Virus record (IMG/VR): IMGVR_UViG_3300042987_001222
Span: 1 to 25,808 of that record
DNA length: 25,808 nt
Strand: one strand, 5' to 3'
From: a virus
Shown: piece by piece, positions 6,863 to 13,938 of the stretch
How the letters are laid out: every line of letters begins with the position of its first letter
Numbering within the stretch: the stretch's first letter is position 1
The notes under the pieces: model-generated
What the model was told of the DNA's origin: nothing
What the model saw: the letters and a program-made list of their open reading frames with translations, nothing else
Databases searched by the model: none
Made by a program: the position numbers and the translations under genes

Positions 6863-7094
6863 CGAAATCGACTATCAGGGGATTTTTCGAGCGATGACCG
6901 CTTCGGAGTTGGCGGAAGCATACGCTCGCCTCAAGGCCGAGTTCGCAGACCCGTACACCTCGGTGTCGTCAGCCGGAACATCCTCGCAACGCGACCGCGT
7001 ACAGATCGCCAAAGAACTCGCCGCGTGCGCTCAAATCGTTACCGAACGCTCACGCTCGACGCCGAGAAACCGCGTGCGAGCATCCTTCCGATGA
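6855..7094 (+). CDS. Small protein in the position of lambda gpW
   Basis: 79 aa. An N-terminal helix (FRAMTASELAEAYARLKAEF) is followed by a Ser-rich turn (SVSSAGTSSQRDRVQIAKEL), a second helix and a basic tail. The size, the helix-turn-helix order and the location between large terminase and portal match lambda gpW, which completes the head and prepares it for tail joining. The sequence itself is not clearly gpW. ATG 6855 overlaps the terminase stop, and the stop overlaps the portal ATG (ATGA). A longer in-frame start at 6780 would lie inside the terminase gene and is unlikely. Confidence 0.6.
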   Translation: MADEIDYQGIFRAMTASELAEAYARLKAEFADPYTSVSSAGTSSQRDRVQIAKELAACAQIVTERSRSTPRNRVRASFR

Positions 7095-8815
7095 AACTCA
7101 TTCGCCGCATTCGCAACGCAGTTCGAGCTTTCCGGTGGGAGGGCGCAGAGCCGACCGAGAGCCGAGCGCAAACACCCTCGAACTACTCAAACCACGCGGA
7201 GTCAGCTTCGGCAAACCGAGGCCGCGTTCAGCTGATCTGGGAAGCTCGCGACCTTGAGAACAACCATCCATTGGTCTCTGGCATCCTCCGCAAGCTGACA
7301 CTCTACACGCTCGGATCCCTCCGCTACCAAGCGAGGACAAGTGACCCCGCTGTTAACTCCGCGTACGAAACCTACTTTGCTGACTGGTGTAAGCGTGCTG
7401 ACTTCTCAGGCCGGTTCGACTTCCTGAGCTTGATGCAACTGGCATTCGTCTCGTTTGTCCGAGATGGCGACTGCCTCCTCGTCAAGAGCCTCACCGAGGA
7501 CGGGCCGCGCCTCCAACTCATCGAGGCCGACCGCATCGGCAACCCGTACCACTCGACCGTGGCCGACGACCTCATCGGAGGCATCCGCATCGACGCAAAG
7601 TCAGGCCGACCAGTGGCGTACCAGATCACGCGCCGCAGCATGGGTGCATCTTACGTTGACGAGCAGGAAGTTCCCGCCGAGCGGTGTCTGCACCTGTTCG
7701 ACCCGCAGCGTCATGACTCCTACCGTGGCGTGTCGGCCTTCGCCCCCGCCATCGCAACCTGCAAAGACATCGTCGAAATCCTCGCGGGAGAGAAGGACGC
7801 AGTCAAATGGGCGAGTCAGCAGACGGGGGTTGTCAGGACTCCATCGGGCGAGGGTCTGGGATGGGACGAGCAGACGACCACCGGAGAATCCATCGAACGC
7901 ATCAAGCCGGGCACTATCCACTACCTTAAGCCCGGTGAAGATGTCACTGGGTTCATGAGCAACCGTCCGAGCGTGACATTCACGGGATTCCTGCAATCAC
8001 TTCAACGTCATCTTGCTGATGCTCTCGGGCTTCCATACGGATTCTTCATCGACTCAAGCAACCTCGGAGGGGTGACCGCCAGACTCGACTCGCAGCAAGC
8101 CGCTCGCGTGTGCAGTCGGTACCAGATGATTCTGACCAACCGCATCCTCGATCCCATCATCGAGGCTGTCATCGCGTTCGGTATCTCCAACGGTGACATT
8201 CCGCAGTCTCCACAATGGAGGGCGCATCGCTGGCAGTTCCCTCCGTGGCCATCCACCGACATCGGCAGAGAGACGACCGCAGAACTGGCAGAACTCCGCC
8301 ACGGGGCGACTACGTTTGCTGAGTACTACGCCAGCAAAGGCGAGGACTGGGAAGAGGCATTCGTCCAAGCGGCAAACGAGGTCCGACGCAGGAAGGAGAT
8401 TTTCGAGGCCGCAGGAGTTGAGGACCCTCTGGTGTTGGCTCAGGCTCAAAACGCGCCACCGGCGCTCAGTTCCGCCGAAGAATCGACGCAGTTTGCTGAG
8501 GACTCGTTCGAGCCACCTCAGGCCGTTCGTGCAGCAGCCGCTCGCGCACTCCGTGAACGTGCCAAGAAGCCAGCATCGCAGCGCGGGATGACTCCGGTCG
8601 GGATCGCTCGCGCTCGTGACTTGGCCAACGGGAGACCAGTTTCAGCCGATACCGTGAGACGGATGAAAGCCTATTTCGACCGGCACCAAAGCGACAAGCA
8701 GGGCTCGACGTGGGACGACTACGGCAAGGGCCGTCAGGCTTGGGATGGATGGGGCGGGGACGCTGGCCAAGCATGGGCCAACCGGATCGTCGAGAGACTC
8801 AACAAGACCGCATGA
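7091..8815 (+). CDS. Portal protein, lambda family, with extra C-terminal domain
   Basis: 574 aa. The lambda-type portal pattern is clear: a basic N-terminus, ARDLENNHPLVSGILRKL (about 52-69), LMQLAFVSFVRDGDCLLV, LQLIEADRIGNP, AYQITRR, VPAERCLHLFDPQRHDSYRG, and the stem/wing region ADALGLPYGFFIDSSNLGG. It forms the dodecameric ring at one head vertex, through which DNA enters and leaves and to which connectors bind. Residues about 500-574 are an added module (TPVGIARARDLANGRPVS, then FDRHQSDKQGSTWDD and a W/G-rich end) that I have seen attached to other phage head proteins. The start is set by the ATGA overlap; an upstream in-frame ATG at 7025 lies in the previous gene. Confidence 0.93.
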   Translation: MKLIRRIRNAVRAFRWEGAEPTESRAQTPSNYSNHAESASANRGRVQLIWEARDLENNHPLVSGILRKLTLYTLGSLRYQARTSDPAVNSAYETYFADWCKRADFSGRFDFLSLMQLAFVSFVRDGDCLLVKSLTEDGPRLQLIEADRIGNPYHSTVADDLIGGIRIDAKSGRPVAYQITRRSMGASYVDEQEVPAERCLHLFDPQRHDSYRGVSAFAPAIATCKDIVEILAGEKDAVKWASQQTGVVRTPSGEGLGWDEQTTTGESIERIKPGTIHYLKPGEDVTGFMSNRPSVTFTGFLQSLQRHLADALGLPYGFFIDSSNLGGVTARLDSQQAARVCSRYQMILTNRILDPIIEAVIAFGISNGDIPQSPQWRAHRWQFPPWPSTDIGRETTAELAELRHGATTFAEYYASKGEDWEEAFVQAANEVRRRKEIFEAAGVEDPLVLAQAQNAPPALSSAEESTQFAEDSFEPPQAVRAAAARALRERAKKPASQRGMTPVGIARARDLANGRPVSADTVRRMKAYFDRHQSDKQGSTWDDYGKGRQAWDGWGGDAGQAWANRIVERLNKTA

Positions 8816-8979
8816 TGCCGTACGCAATCCGCAAAACGCCGACAGGCTGGGCCAAGGTGAAAGTTTACCCGGGGCAGGAATCAGTTGTGTCGCATCACAA
8901 GACTCGCGAGGATGCTATCGCAGCCATTCGGGCTTACTACGCCAACAAGCGCAAACTTCAAACCCGCATGAGCAAATGA
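8812..8979 (+). CDS. 55-aa phage head-region protein
   Basis: The protein is a compact single unit: MPYAIRKTPTGWAKVKVYPG, then HHKTREDAIAAIRAYYANK. This beta-beta-beta-helix pattern (aromatic and Val strands, a conserved His/Thr, an Ala-rich helix) resembles a small domain often found in, or fused to, phage head and tail proteins; its role is unknown. The gene starts at ATGATG: 8812 overlaps the portal stop as ATGA and 8815 is the alternative. It ends with an ATGA overlap into the protease gene, so it is translated as part of the head-assembly operon. Confidence 0.7.
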   Translation: MMPYAIRKTPTGWAKVKVYPGQESVVSHHKTREDAIAAIRAYYANKRKLQTRMSK

Positions 8980-9893
8980 AGACGACTTCCTTCCAAGCAC
9001 TTTCTCCCACAAGCATCGACGCTGACACCATCTTTGGCGTCTCGGTCATCACCCTCGGGGTGGCCAAGGGGCACGGTCTCCTCATCGACGAGACAACCCT
9101 CTCGCAGGTCGTCAAATGCGGCAACGCAGCTAAGAGTGGAATCAAGGTGAAGGTCGGCCACGAATCAGGCGTGGAGGAGATTGTCGGTCGTCTCGTCAAC
9201 TTCCGTGTCGAGGATGAGAAGGTGCTCGCGGATCTCCAACTGTTCCAGACCTCGCCCCGCCGAGATTTCATCCTCGAACTGGCCACCAAAACCCCTGAAT
9301 CATTCGGGCTTTCCATTTCGTTCGAGGGGAAGCCGCAAGACGTCAACGGGGCCGCCTACGCACGATGCACGCGCCTCCGCTCGGTCGACTTGGTTGATGA
9401 GCCAGCAGCAAACCCGGACGGCCTTTTCGAGGCGGCAGTTGATGAGGCGCAGAATGTTGAGACTCCAATGAAGGAAGAACCCAAAACCGAAGCAATGGCC
9501 GAGGCACCCGCGCCGACCGTCGAGGACCGCCTCGCCACGGTCGAAGCAGCAATCTCGGAGATCAAGGGAATGCTCCAAGCACTCCTCACCGAAGAAACAA
9601 CCGAGACACCTGAGGCAGAGATGGGCAAGCCAATGCCCGAGGAAGCAGCGATGAGCGCAAAGGCCGAAGAGGTCGCCGGTGCTGCTTTCGAGGCAGTCGA
9701 GGAGAAGATCCTCGGGGCCGTCGAAACCAAGTTCGAGGCACTCGCCGCTCTCATCAAATCCTTCGGAACACCCGTCGCTCCGGGCGTTGCAACCGAAGCA
9801 AAGGCTGAACAGCCTACCGACTTTTCCGAACTCCGGAAAAACCCTGAAGCGTACAGGAACCACCTGATCGCCAAAGGAATCCTCAAACCCTAA
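8976..9893 (+). CDS. Prohead protease fused to scaffold-like region
   Basis: 305 aa. Residues about 1-150 look like a HK97/U35-type prohead protease: KVKVGHES with H62 as probable catalytic His, EEIVGRLVNFRVEDEKVLAD, and ESFGLSISFEG with S113 or S115 as probable catalytic Ser. Residues about 150-305 are acidic and helical, with coiled-coil propensity (VEDRLATVEAAISEIKGMLQ) and Glu/Ala/Lys repeats, as in capsid scaffolds. The C-terminal helix ends in NPEAYRNHLIAKGILK. It probably directs capsid assembly through the helical part and then digests it. Its position between portal and decoration/capsid genes matches lambda C/Nu3. A longer in-frame start at 8745 would translate portal sequence and is rejected. 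Confidence 0.8.
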   Translation: MKTTSFQALSPTSIDADTIFGVSVITLGVAKGHGLLIDETTLSQVVKCGNAAKSGIKVKVGHESGVEEIVGRLVNFRVEDEKVLADLQLFQTSPRRDFILELATKTPESFGLSISFEGKPQDVNGAAYARCTRLRSVDLVDEPAANPDGLFEAAVDEAQNVETPMKEEPKTEAMAEAPAPTVEDRLATVEAAISEIKGMLQALLTEETTETPEAEMGKPMPEEAAMSAKAEEVAGAAFEAVEEKILGAVETKFEALAALIKSFGTPVAPGVATEAKAEQPTDFSELRKNPEAYRNHLIAKGILKP

Positions 9894-9905
9894 AGCACAA
9901 AACAC

Positions 9906-10277
9906 ATGGCACAAAACGACTCCGGGTTCAAAGCGTTCGCCGTGGGAGCCTCGGCTCTCTCGGTCGGTCAGCGCATTGCACTCTCCTCTGGGCTGGCTGT
10001 CGCAGCTGGCGCACCAAACGGCACCGCTCTCGGCGTAGCTCTCGCTGACGCAGCAGCGAGCGGCATCGTGACGGTCAAACTCAACAGCGCATCCGGAACC
10101 TTCGAAATGAAGGCTGGTGGCGCAATCACCGCCGGTGCTGCAGTTTATCCTGCCGCCTCTGGCAAAATCCTCGCCACAGCAACGTCGAGCAACAACCCCA
10201 TCGGCATCGCTCTCGAAGCGGCAACCGCTGACGGGGACGTGATCGAGGTCGCACTCGGGGTCAACGCTCACTCTTAA
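9906..10277 (+). CDS. Capsid decoration protein (gpD-like / DUF2190-like)
   Basis: 123 aa, low in charge and rich in Ala, Gly, Ser and Val. The pattern FKAFAVGASALSVGQRIALS, then ALGVALADAAASGIVTVKL and GGAITAGAAVYPAASGK, NPIGIALEAA, DGDVIEVAL is the beta-rich arrangement of small capsid decoration proteins, which bind the outside of the expanded shell as trimers and stabilise it against packaged DNA. Its location immediately before the major capsid gene matches lambda D-E order. The leader is A-rich (AAGCACAAAACAC) without a Shine-Dalgarno. No catalytic motif is visible. Confidence 0.8.
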   Translation: MAQNDSGFKAFAVGASALSVGQRIALSSGLAVAAGAPNGTALGVALADAAASGIVTVKLNSASGTFEMKAGGAITAGAAVYPAASGKILATATSSNNPIGIALEAATADGDVIEVALGVNAHS

Positions 10278-10281
10278 ACGG

Positions 10282-10287
10282 AAAGGA
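10282..10287 (+). promoter_or_regulatory. Shine-Dalgarno AAAGGA of the major capsid gene
   Basis: AAAGGA is placed 8 bases before ATG 10296. It stands out because most other non-overlapping structural genes here have A-rich leaders without a Shine-Dalgarno, and it suits the need for very high capsid synthesis. Confidence 0.6.
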
Positions 10288-10295
10288 CTTAGACA

Positions 10296-11240
10296 ATGTA
10301 CGCAAACACAGGCGCAGTACTACGCGGTGACATCCAACAGGCTGTCATTCAATCAGGTGGGGCCGATTCCGGTCTCATCGGCGGTCTCGTGATGCCTCCC
10401 CTCTCGGTGGCCACGAAGGCTGGACAATACCTCAAAATCGACACCGCAACGGGCCATCTGATGCGGGTTGACGCTGACGCGGCAAAGCGCAACGCTGACG
10501 GCTCTTACAGCCGCATCAGCCGTGCTTTCACGTCCGACACCTACCTCTGCGAGGATCGCGGGTTGGAAGAGTTGATCGACGACTCCAATCAAGCTGACCT
10601 CTCGCGGTTCCTCGACACCGAGGCCACGATCGCGAAGCTGTTGCTCCGCAACATCAAGCTGGCTCACGAAACCCGTGTGGCCGCTGCGATCTTCAACACG
10701 TCGAACTTCAACAACACGACGGTGGGAACGGTGTGGAGCAACTCCGCAGCAGACCCCGTGAGTGACTTGCAGGACGCCATCTCCCGCCTTCGCAAGAAAG
10801 GCGTGGATGCGAACACACTCGTGGTCAACCTCGACGTGTACAACCTGCTCAGGAAGAACGCGAAGATGCAGAGCTACATCTTCGGGTCTGTTGGAACGGG
10901 TGACCTCCGCAACGTGGACGCCGCACTGATCGCTGCCAACATCGGCATCGACAAGGTGCTGGTCGCCTCGTCCGCATACGACTCGTCGAAGAAAGGCCAA
11001 GCCGCTTCGGGCTCGTTCATCTGGGGCTCCAACCGCGCATGGATCGGCAATGTTCAGTCTGGTGACTTCGTCGCTGGCGGAGCTGGCCGCACGCTGACGT
11101 GGACGGGAGACGCTTCCGACCTGTTCGTCGTTGAGACCTACCGCGACGAAGCACGCCGCTCGGGCGTGGTTCGCGTGCGTCAACACACCTCCGAGAAGGT
11201 TGTTGATGCGACCGCTGGTGAGTTGCTCACGATCGCGTAA
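10296..11240 (+). CDS. Major capsid protein
   Basis: 314 aa. It has the features of a HK97-fold major capsid protein: an N-terminal arm (GAVLRGDIQQAVIQSGGADS), a beta region with RISRAFTSDTYLCEDRGLEE, the long helix DTEATIAKLLLRNIKLAHET, SDLQDAISRLRKKGVDANTL (helix and turn before NLDVYNLLRKN), and a C-terminal AWIGNVQSGD...FVVETYRDEARRSGVVRVRQ strand segment. Hundreds of copies would build the icosahedral head. It follows the protease and decoration genes, has the best-placed ribosome binding site in the head cluster, and is followed 17 bases downstream by a strong terminator. Confidence 0.9.
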   Translation: MYANTGAVLRGDIQQAVIQSGGADSGLIGGLVMPPLSVATKAGQYLKIDTATGHLMRVDADAAKRNADGSYSRISRAFTSDTYLCEDRGLEELIDDSNQADLSRFLDTEATIAKLLLRNIKLAHETRVAAAIFNTSNFNNTTVGTVWSNSAADPVSDLQDAISRLRKKGVDANTLVVNLDVYNLLRKNAKMQSYIFGSVGTGDLRNVDAALIAANIGIDKVLVASSAYDSSKKGQAASGSFIWGSNRAWIGNVQSGDFVAGGAGRTLTWTGDASDLFVVETYRDEARRSGVVRVRQHTSEKVVDATAGELLTIA

Positions 11241-11257
11241 TGCATTGCAGTTCGAAG

Positions 11258-11288
11258 GGGGAACGGGAGAACCCCGTTCCCCTTTTTT
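11258..11288 (+). terminator. Rho-independent terminator after the capsid gene
   Basis: GGGGAACGGG (11258-11267) pairs perfectly with CCCGTTCCCC (11273-11282) across a 5-base loop, followed at once by six T (11283-11288). It lies 17 bases after the capsid stop and ends 3 bases before the next possible start at 11292. It is likely to end most head-gene transcripts, with tail genes expressed by read-through or from a promoter not visible here. Confidence 0.92.
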
Positions 11289-11291
11289 CGT

Positions 11292-11513
11292 ATGGTTCCA
11301 CCCACCTCACAAGTTCAACGCTACACCGGAATGGACACCCCGGGGGGCCTCGCCGTGCTGGCCAAGGTGACGTTCCAGTCGGGACCGAAGGCCGTCAACC
11401 CGCCTCCCATCACCGCCGCTCCACTCGTCCCAAAAGGTGCGGGGATTTACGATGAAAACGGGATGCTGCCGACCATCAAAGGCAAAGGTCTCGAGTTCAT
11501 CGCCTACGCATGA
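11292..11513 (+). CDS. Small hypothetical protein after the capsid gene
   Basis: 73 aa from ATG 11292, or 60 aa from ATG 11331, which has a weak GGA before it. ATG 11292 begins 3 bases after the terminator T-run and so has almost no leader on a new transcript, making 11331 attractive. The body contains LAVLAKVTFQSGPKAVNPPP and a C-terminal GKGLEFIAYA. No family is recognised. It sits in the lambda FI/FII region, so a head-completion role is possible. The stop overlaps the next ATG as ATGA. Confidence 0.55.
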   Translation: MVPPTSQVQRYTGMDTPGGLAVLAKVTFQSGPKAVNPPPITAAPLVPKGAGIYDENGMLPTIKGKGLEFIAYA

Positions 11514-11833
11514 GAACCGCATTCTCCAACGCTCTGCTCCGAGCATTCAACCGCGCCGCTTCGACGATGGGTGCGACGGTGTTGCTCAACGGTGAGAGCG
11601 TGCAAGCGATGGTGTCAGAGTCGGACTACATGACGATCCCGGAGGAAGGCGGAATCAACGCTGGAGGAGAGTTGACCATTCGAATCTCGCGCACGGCGTT
11701 TGATGAGTTCGGTAAAGGTGGGGACCCTCGCAAGAATCAGTTCACCATCGACGGGATGAAGTACCGCGTGATGACGGTGAAAAACCTGCCTGAGAACCCG
11801 ATCCTGCAGTTCGTCGTCCGACAAGACCAATGA
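11510..11833 (+). CDS. Candidate head-tail connector protein
   Basis: 107 aa: an N-terminal helix (FSNALLRAFNRAASTM) followed by beta strands (TVLLNGESVQAMVSE, GELTIRISRTAF) and a closing ITVK-like strand pair (KYRVMTVKNL, ILQFVVRQD). The short helix-plus-beta-barrel layout resembles lambda gpFII-type connectors or stoppers, which bind the gpW-like ring and receive the tail. Position after the capsid genes and ATGA overlaps on both sides support that. No diagnostic motif is present, so the call rests on size, predicted strands and gene order. Confidence 0.55.
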   Translation: MRTAFSNALLRAFNRAASTMGATVLLNGESVQAMVSESDYMTIPEEGGINAGGELTIRISRTAFDEFGKGGDPRKNQFTIDGMKYRVMTVKNLPENPILQFVVRQDQ

Positions 11834-12258
11834 GCACTAACTTCCAAGCCGATGTCCAAGCTGGGATCGTCGCCGCGATGAAGGCCGACGAGGATCTCGC
11901 GACATTGCAGGTGCTCACTTCGGACACCGATGAGGTCAAGGAGACCGCGTCCATCTTCATCTCGACCGAAATCAACCGCGAACTCGTCGCTGGCTCACGG
12001 GTCTTCATTCTCGACGGGCAAGCCATACTCCGCGTCAACCGCTCAGCATACACTGCTGAGGAGAGCGCACAGATCCGGCAAAACGTGCTCGCGGCACTCC
12101 TGAACCCCGTGGCTGATGGCGACTTCGACCAGTTTTCTTTTGAGTCAGCCAAGGTGCTCGGGTTCGTGCTCGGAGCGCAAAACACCACTTTTACCGACGA
12201 GGTCCAGCTGGACTCATTCGCTTTCAAGGTCTGGGCTTATCAACTCTCTCAACAATAA
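11830..12258 (+). CDS. Candidate tail terminator/completion protein (gpU-position)
   Basis: 142 aa: an N-terminal helix (FQADVQAGIVAAMKADEDLA), then strands around ETASIFISTEINREL and RVFILDGQAILRVNR, a helix SAQIRQNVLAALLNP, and a C-terminal strand segment (FAFKVWAYQLSQQ). This alpha-beta order with an internal helix fits tail terminator proteins such as lambda gpU, which cap the growing tube. It is directly before the two small tail proteins, the position of U before V in lambda. It starts in an ATGA overlap. The assignment is by synteny and size; I do not see a family signature. Confidence 0.5.
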   Translation: MSTNFQADVQAGIVAAMKADEDLATLQVLTSDTDEVKETASIFISTEINRELVAGSRVFILDGQAILRVNRSAYTAEESAQIRQNVLAALLNPVADGDFDQFSFESAKVLGFVLGAQNTTFTDEVQLDSFAFKVWAYQLSQQ

Positions 12259-12262
12259 AGAC

Positions 12263-12589
12263 ATGGCAACCATCCACGACAACGGAGAAGACTATGGCAC
12301 ACTCGGAACGGCGCAAACCCAGACGGGGATGCTCGTTACGCAGTACAACGCCAAAAAATCCTCCGCCACAAAAGAAATCATCGGGCCGAACGGGGACGTG
12401 CAGAGCGTCGCGCTCTACAACCTGAAAACGGAAATCACGATCGACGGCTACATCAGCGGGACGTTCAGCGGAACCATTGGTAGTGCAGCCGGTTCGAACA
12501 CGTTCATCGATTCCATCAACCGCTCGTTCTCCGCCGAGGATGTGGCGAAGCTGACGGTGTCGAAGACCCTCTACGCTGGCTTGACCTAA
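12263..12589 (+). CDS. Small tail protein, copy 1 (candidate tube component)
   Basis: 108 aa. Beta-rich with TKEIIGPNGDVQSVALYNLK, ITIDGYISGTFSGTIG and a C-terminal SAEDVAKLTVSKTLYAGL. It aligns along its length with the next gene's product (12609): SS..KEI.. G.NG.....V....IK/LK.E....  and SxED...K.....Y.G. The position after the terminator candidate and before the G/T chaperones is that of the major tail protein, but at about 110 aa it is smaller than usual tube proteins. The ATG at 12263 has an A-rich leader (CAATAAAGAC). An earlier in-frame ATG at 12116 lies in the previous gene. Confidence 0.6.
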   Translation: MATIHDNGEDYGTLGTAQTQTGMLVTQYNAKKSSATKEIIGPNGDVQSVALYNLKTEITIDGYISGTFSGTIGSAAGSNTFIDSINRSFSAEDVAKLTVSKTLYAGLT

Positions 12590-12608
12590 CCTCAACCAAC
12601 TCAAAATC

Positions 12609-12950
12609 ATGGCTGAAATCATCAAAGGTACAGCGGTAACATTCGGCACCGGAGGGTCATCCGCGACGCTCCTCACCACCGCAACCGTCAACAAGACCTC
12701 ATCCAAAAAGGAAATCCCTGACGGGAACGGGGGCTTCGGTGCTGTCGTTTACTTCGCGATCAAGGACGAGGTGAACTTCGAGACCTACGAAGCGACCTCG
12801 CCAAACGTGGGAGACACCGCAACGCTTCCGAGTCTCATCTCAGGCTTCGTCACCGGTGCGGTATTCGTGACCTCTTCCGAGGTCGTCGAATCGTCGGAAG
12901 ACCTCACCAAATCGAACGTGCAGGCGGTCGCTTACGACGGCATCTCTTAA
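12609..12950 (+). CDS. Small tail protein, copy 2 (candidate tube component)
   Basis: 113 aa: TAVTFGTGGSSATLL, SSKKEIPDGNGGFGAVVYFA, IKDEVNFETYEAT, LISGFVTGAVFVTSSEV, SSEDLTKSNVQAVAYDGIS. It is a diverged tandem duplicate of the 108-aa protein upstream. One copy may form the tube and the other a minor ring, or the two may form a mixed ring; the sequence does not decide this. The leader is SD-less (CTCAAAATC). A weak hairpin follows in the 77-base gap downstream. Confidence 0.6.
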   Translation: MAEIIKGTAVTFGTGGSSATLLTTATVNKTSSKKEIPDGNGGFGAVVYFAIKDEVNFETYEATSPNVGDTATLPSLISGFVTGAVFVTSSEVVESSEDLTKSNVQAVAYDGIS

Positions 12951-12964
12951 TCCATCAGCCCCGA

Positions 12965-13001
12965 GGAGTTTCCGGAAGCGGTGGGCCAAAACCGCGTCTC
13001 C
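12965..13001 (+). other. Weak hairpin in the gap after the small tail genes
   Basis: GCGGT (12978-12982) pairs with ACCGC (12991-12995), and outside that GGAG (12965-12968) can pair with CTCC (12998-13001), followed by only three T. It may be a weak terminator or RNA-stability structure for the tail gene; the stem is short and interrupted, so this is tentative. Confidence 0.25.
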
Positions 13002-13027
13002 TTTCAAAACCGGATTCTCACCTTGTC

Positions 13028-13546
13028 ATGATCACCTCTTTTTACACCACGGGAAATCAGCGATTGGCTGTCGCACTAGCTACCATCGGGATCCCTCCGC
13101 ACGCAGAGAACCCCGTCACCGTCGAACGTCGAACGCTACCAAACGGAGAAGCAGAAGTTCGTACGACGTTCCACTTCGAGGTCGCTGGAACGTGGAAGGG
13201 ATTCGGCGGAGAACCTCAAATCGCCATCAAGGCCGATGCAATCGCGAGCGCATACTTCGCCCTCACCAAAGGCAAGAGACCCGAGAACCTCGACTTCCGG
13301 ATTCTCGCCGAACTGCAGATCATCCACGCGTGCCTCGAGGTGCGCGACGAAATCAACCGCGTGCGAAAGGCTGCAAATCCCGAGCAGTCTTACATCGGCG
13401 TTGCCATCTGCGAGAATGCCACCACGCTCGCCTCATTCGTTAACGCAACGCACGAACTGACCCGTCAAAAGCTTCGTCGTGGAATCCTCTACGCTCCCAC
13501 CGAGACGCTTCAAGACGCGCTCAAAACCTTCAAACATTTCGCCTAA
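13028..13546 (+). CDS. Unidentified protein before the tail chaperone gene
   Basis: 172 aa. The N-terminal half is beta-like (ENPVTVERRTLPNGEAEVRT, FHFEVAGTW); the C-terminal half is helical (LAELQIIHACLEVRDEINRV, TLASFVNATHELTRQKL, TLQDALKTFKHFA). I recognise no family. Its place between the tail tube candidates and the G-like chaperone suggests a tail-assembly role. The start has no Shine-Dalgarno (ATTCTCACCTTGTC before ATG). The gene is free-standing, with a 77-base gap before and 8 bases after. Confidence 0.65.
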   Translation: MITSFYTTGNQRLAVALATIGIPPHAENPVTVERRTLPNGEAEVRTTFHFEVAGTWKGFGGEPQIAIKADAIASAYFALTKGKRPENLDFRILAELQIIHACLEVRDEINRVRKAANPEQSYIGVAICENATTLASFVNATHELTRQKLRRGILYAPTETLQDALKTFKHFA

Positions 13547-13554
13547 CCATAACC

Positions 13555-13938
13555 ATGCTGACTGACATCCAACACCTCATCACGGGCACGTCCAACGCTG
13601 CCGCCACCGTGGCCGGAATCCCATGCCGACCACTCACGCTCCAAACCTTTGCGCTTATGGAGTTGACCGGAAACGAACTCCTCACCGCTCCGAGCACACG
13701 CATGGCTGATGTCCTCGGGTTCATCTATCTTCACAGTGCACCGCAGGAAAAGGTTGCAGAGGCCACCGCCGCTTACCTTGCAGGGGACAAAGCACGCATC
13801 CTAAAAGAGTCGCTCAACCTGCCATCCATCCCGCTCGCCGACTTGGCCGACATCGCTTGTCAGATCCGCGAGATGATCGAGCAGGCCACAGGGTCTCAGG
13901 TCGTCATCGAGGGTTCTGAGGCTGTACCGGGAAACTGA
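13555..13938 (+). CDS. Tail assembly chaperone, G-like (zero frame)
   Basis: 127 aa, mostly helical: LTLQTFALMELTGNELLTAP, TRMADVLGFIYLHSAP, AEATAAYLAGDKARILKESL, LADLADIACQIREMIEQATG. The gene order (tube candidates, this gene, tape measure two genes later) and the slippery GGGAAAC directly before its stop match lambda G. Lambda G and the frameshifted GT bind the tape measure and tail tube protein and are absent from the finished virion. Most ribosomes would stop at TGA 13936-13938. The start has no Shine-Dalgarno (CTAACCATAACC). Confidence 0.8.
   Translation: MLTDIQHLITGTSNAAATVAGIPCRPLTLQTFALMELTGNELLTAPSTRMADVLGFIYLHSAPQEKVAEATAAYLAGDKARILKESLNLPSIPLADLADIACQIREMIEQATGSQVVIEGSEAVPGN
13929..13935 (+). 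other. Programmed -1 frameshift site GGGAAAC
   Basis: In the zero frame the bases read G GGA AAC followed at once by TGA, the X XXY YYZ arrangement for tandem -1 slippage. Slipping back gives GGG AAA CTG and continues in an open frame of 60 codons to 14117. Lambda uses GGGAAAG at the same place in its G/T genes. I see no strong downstream structure by eye. Confidence 0.9.

Noticed and set aside
9300-10271. 323-codon open frame on the - strand
   Set aside because: It lies opposite the protease/scaffold and decoration genes, is Cys/Gly-rich with no domain pattern, and the + strand proteins are clearly real. It reflects codon bias of the sense gene.
10353-11186. 277-codon open frame on the - strand opposite the capsid gene
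   Set aside because: Long antisense frames are common opposite highly expressed GC-rich genes. There is no ribosome site or recognisable domain.
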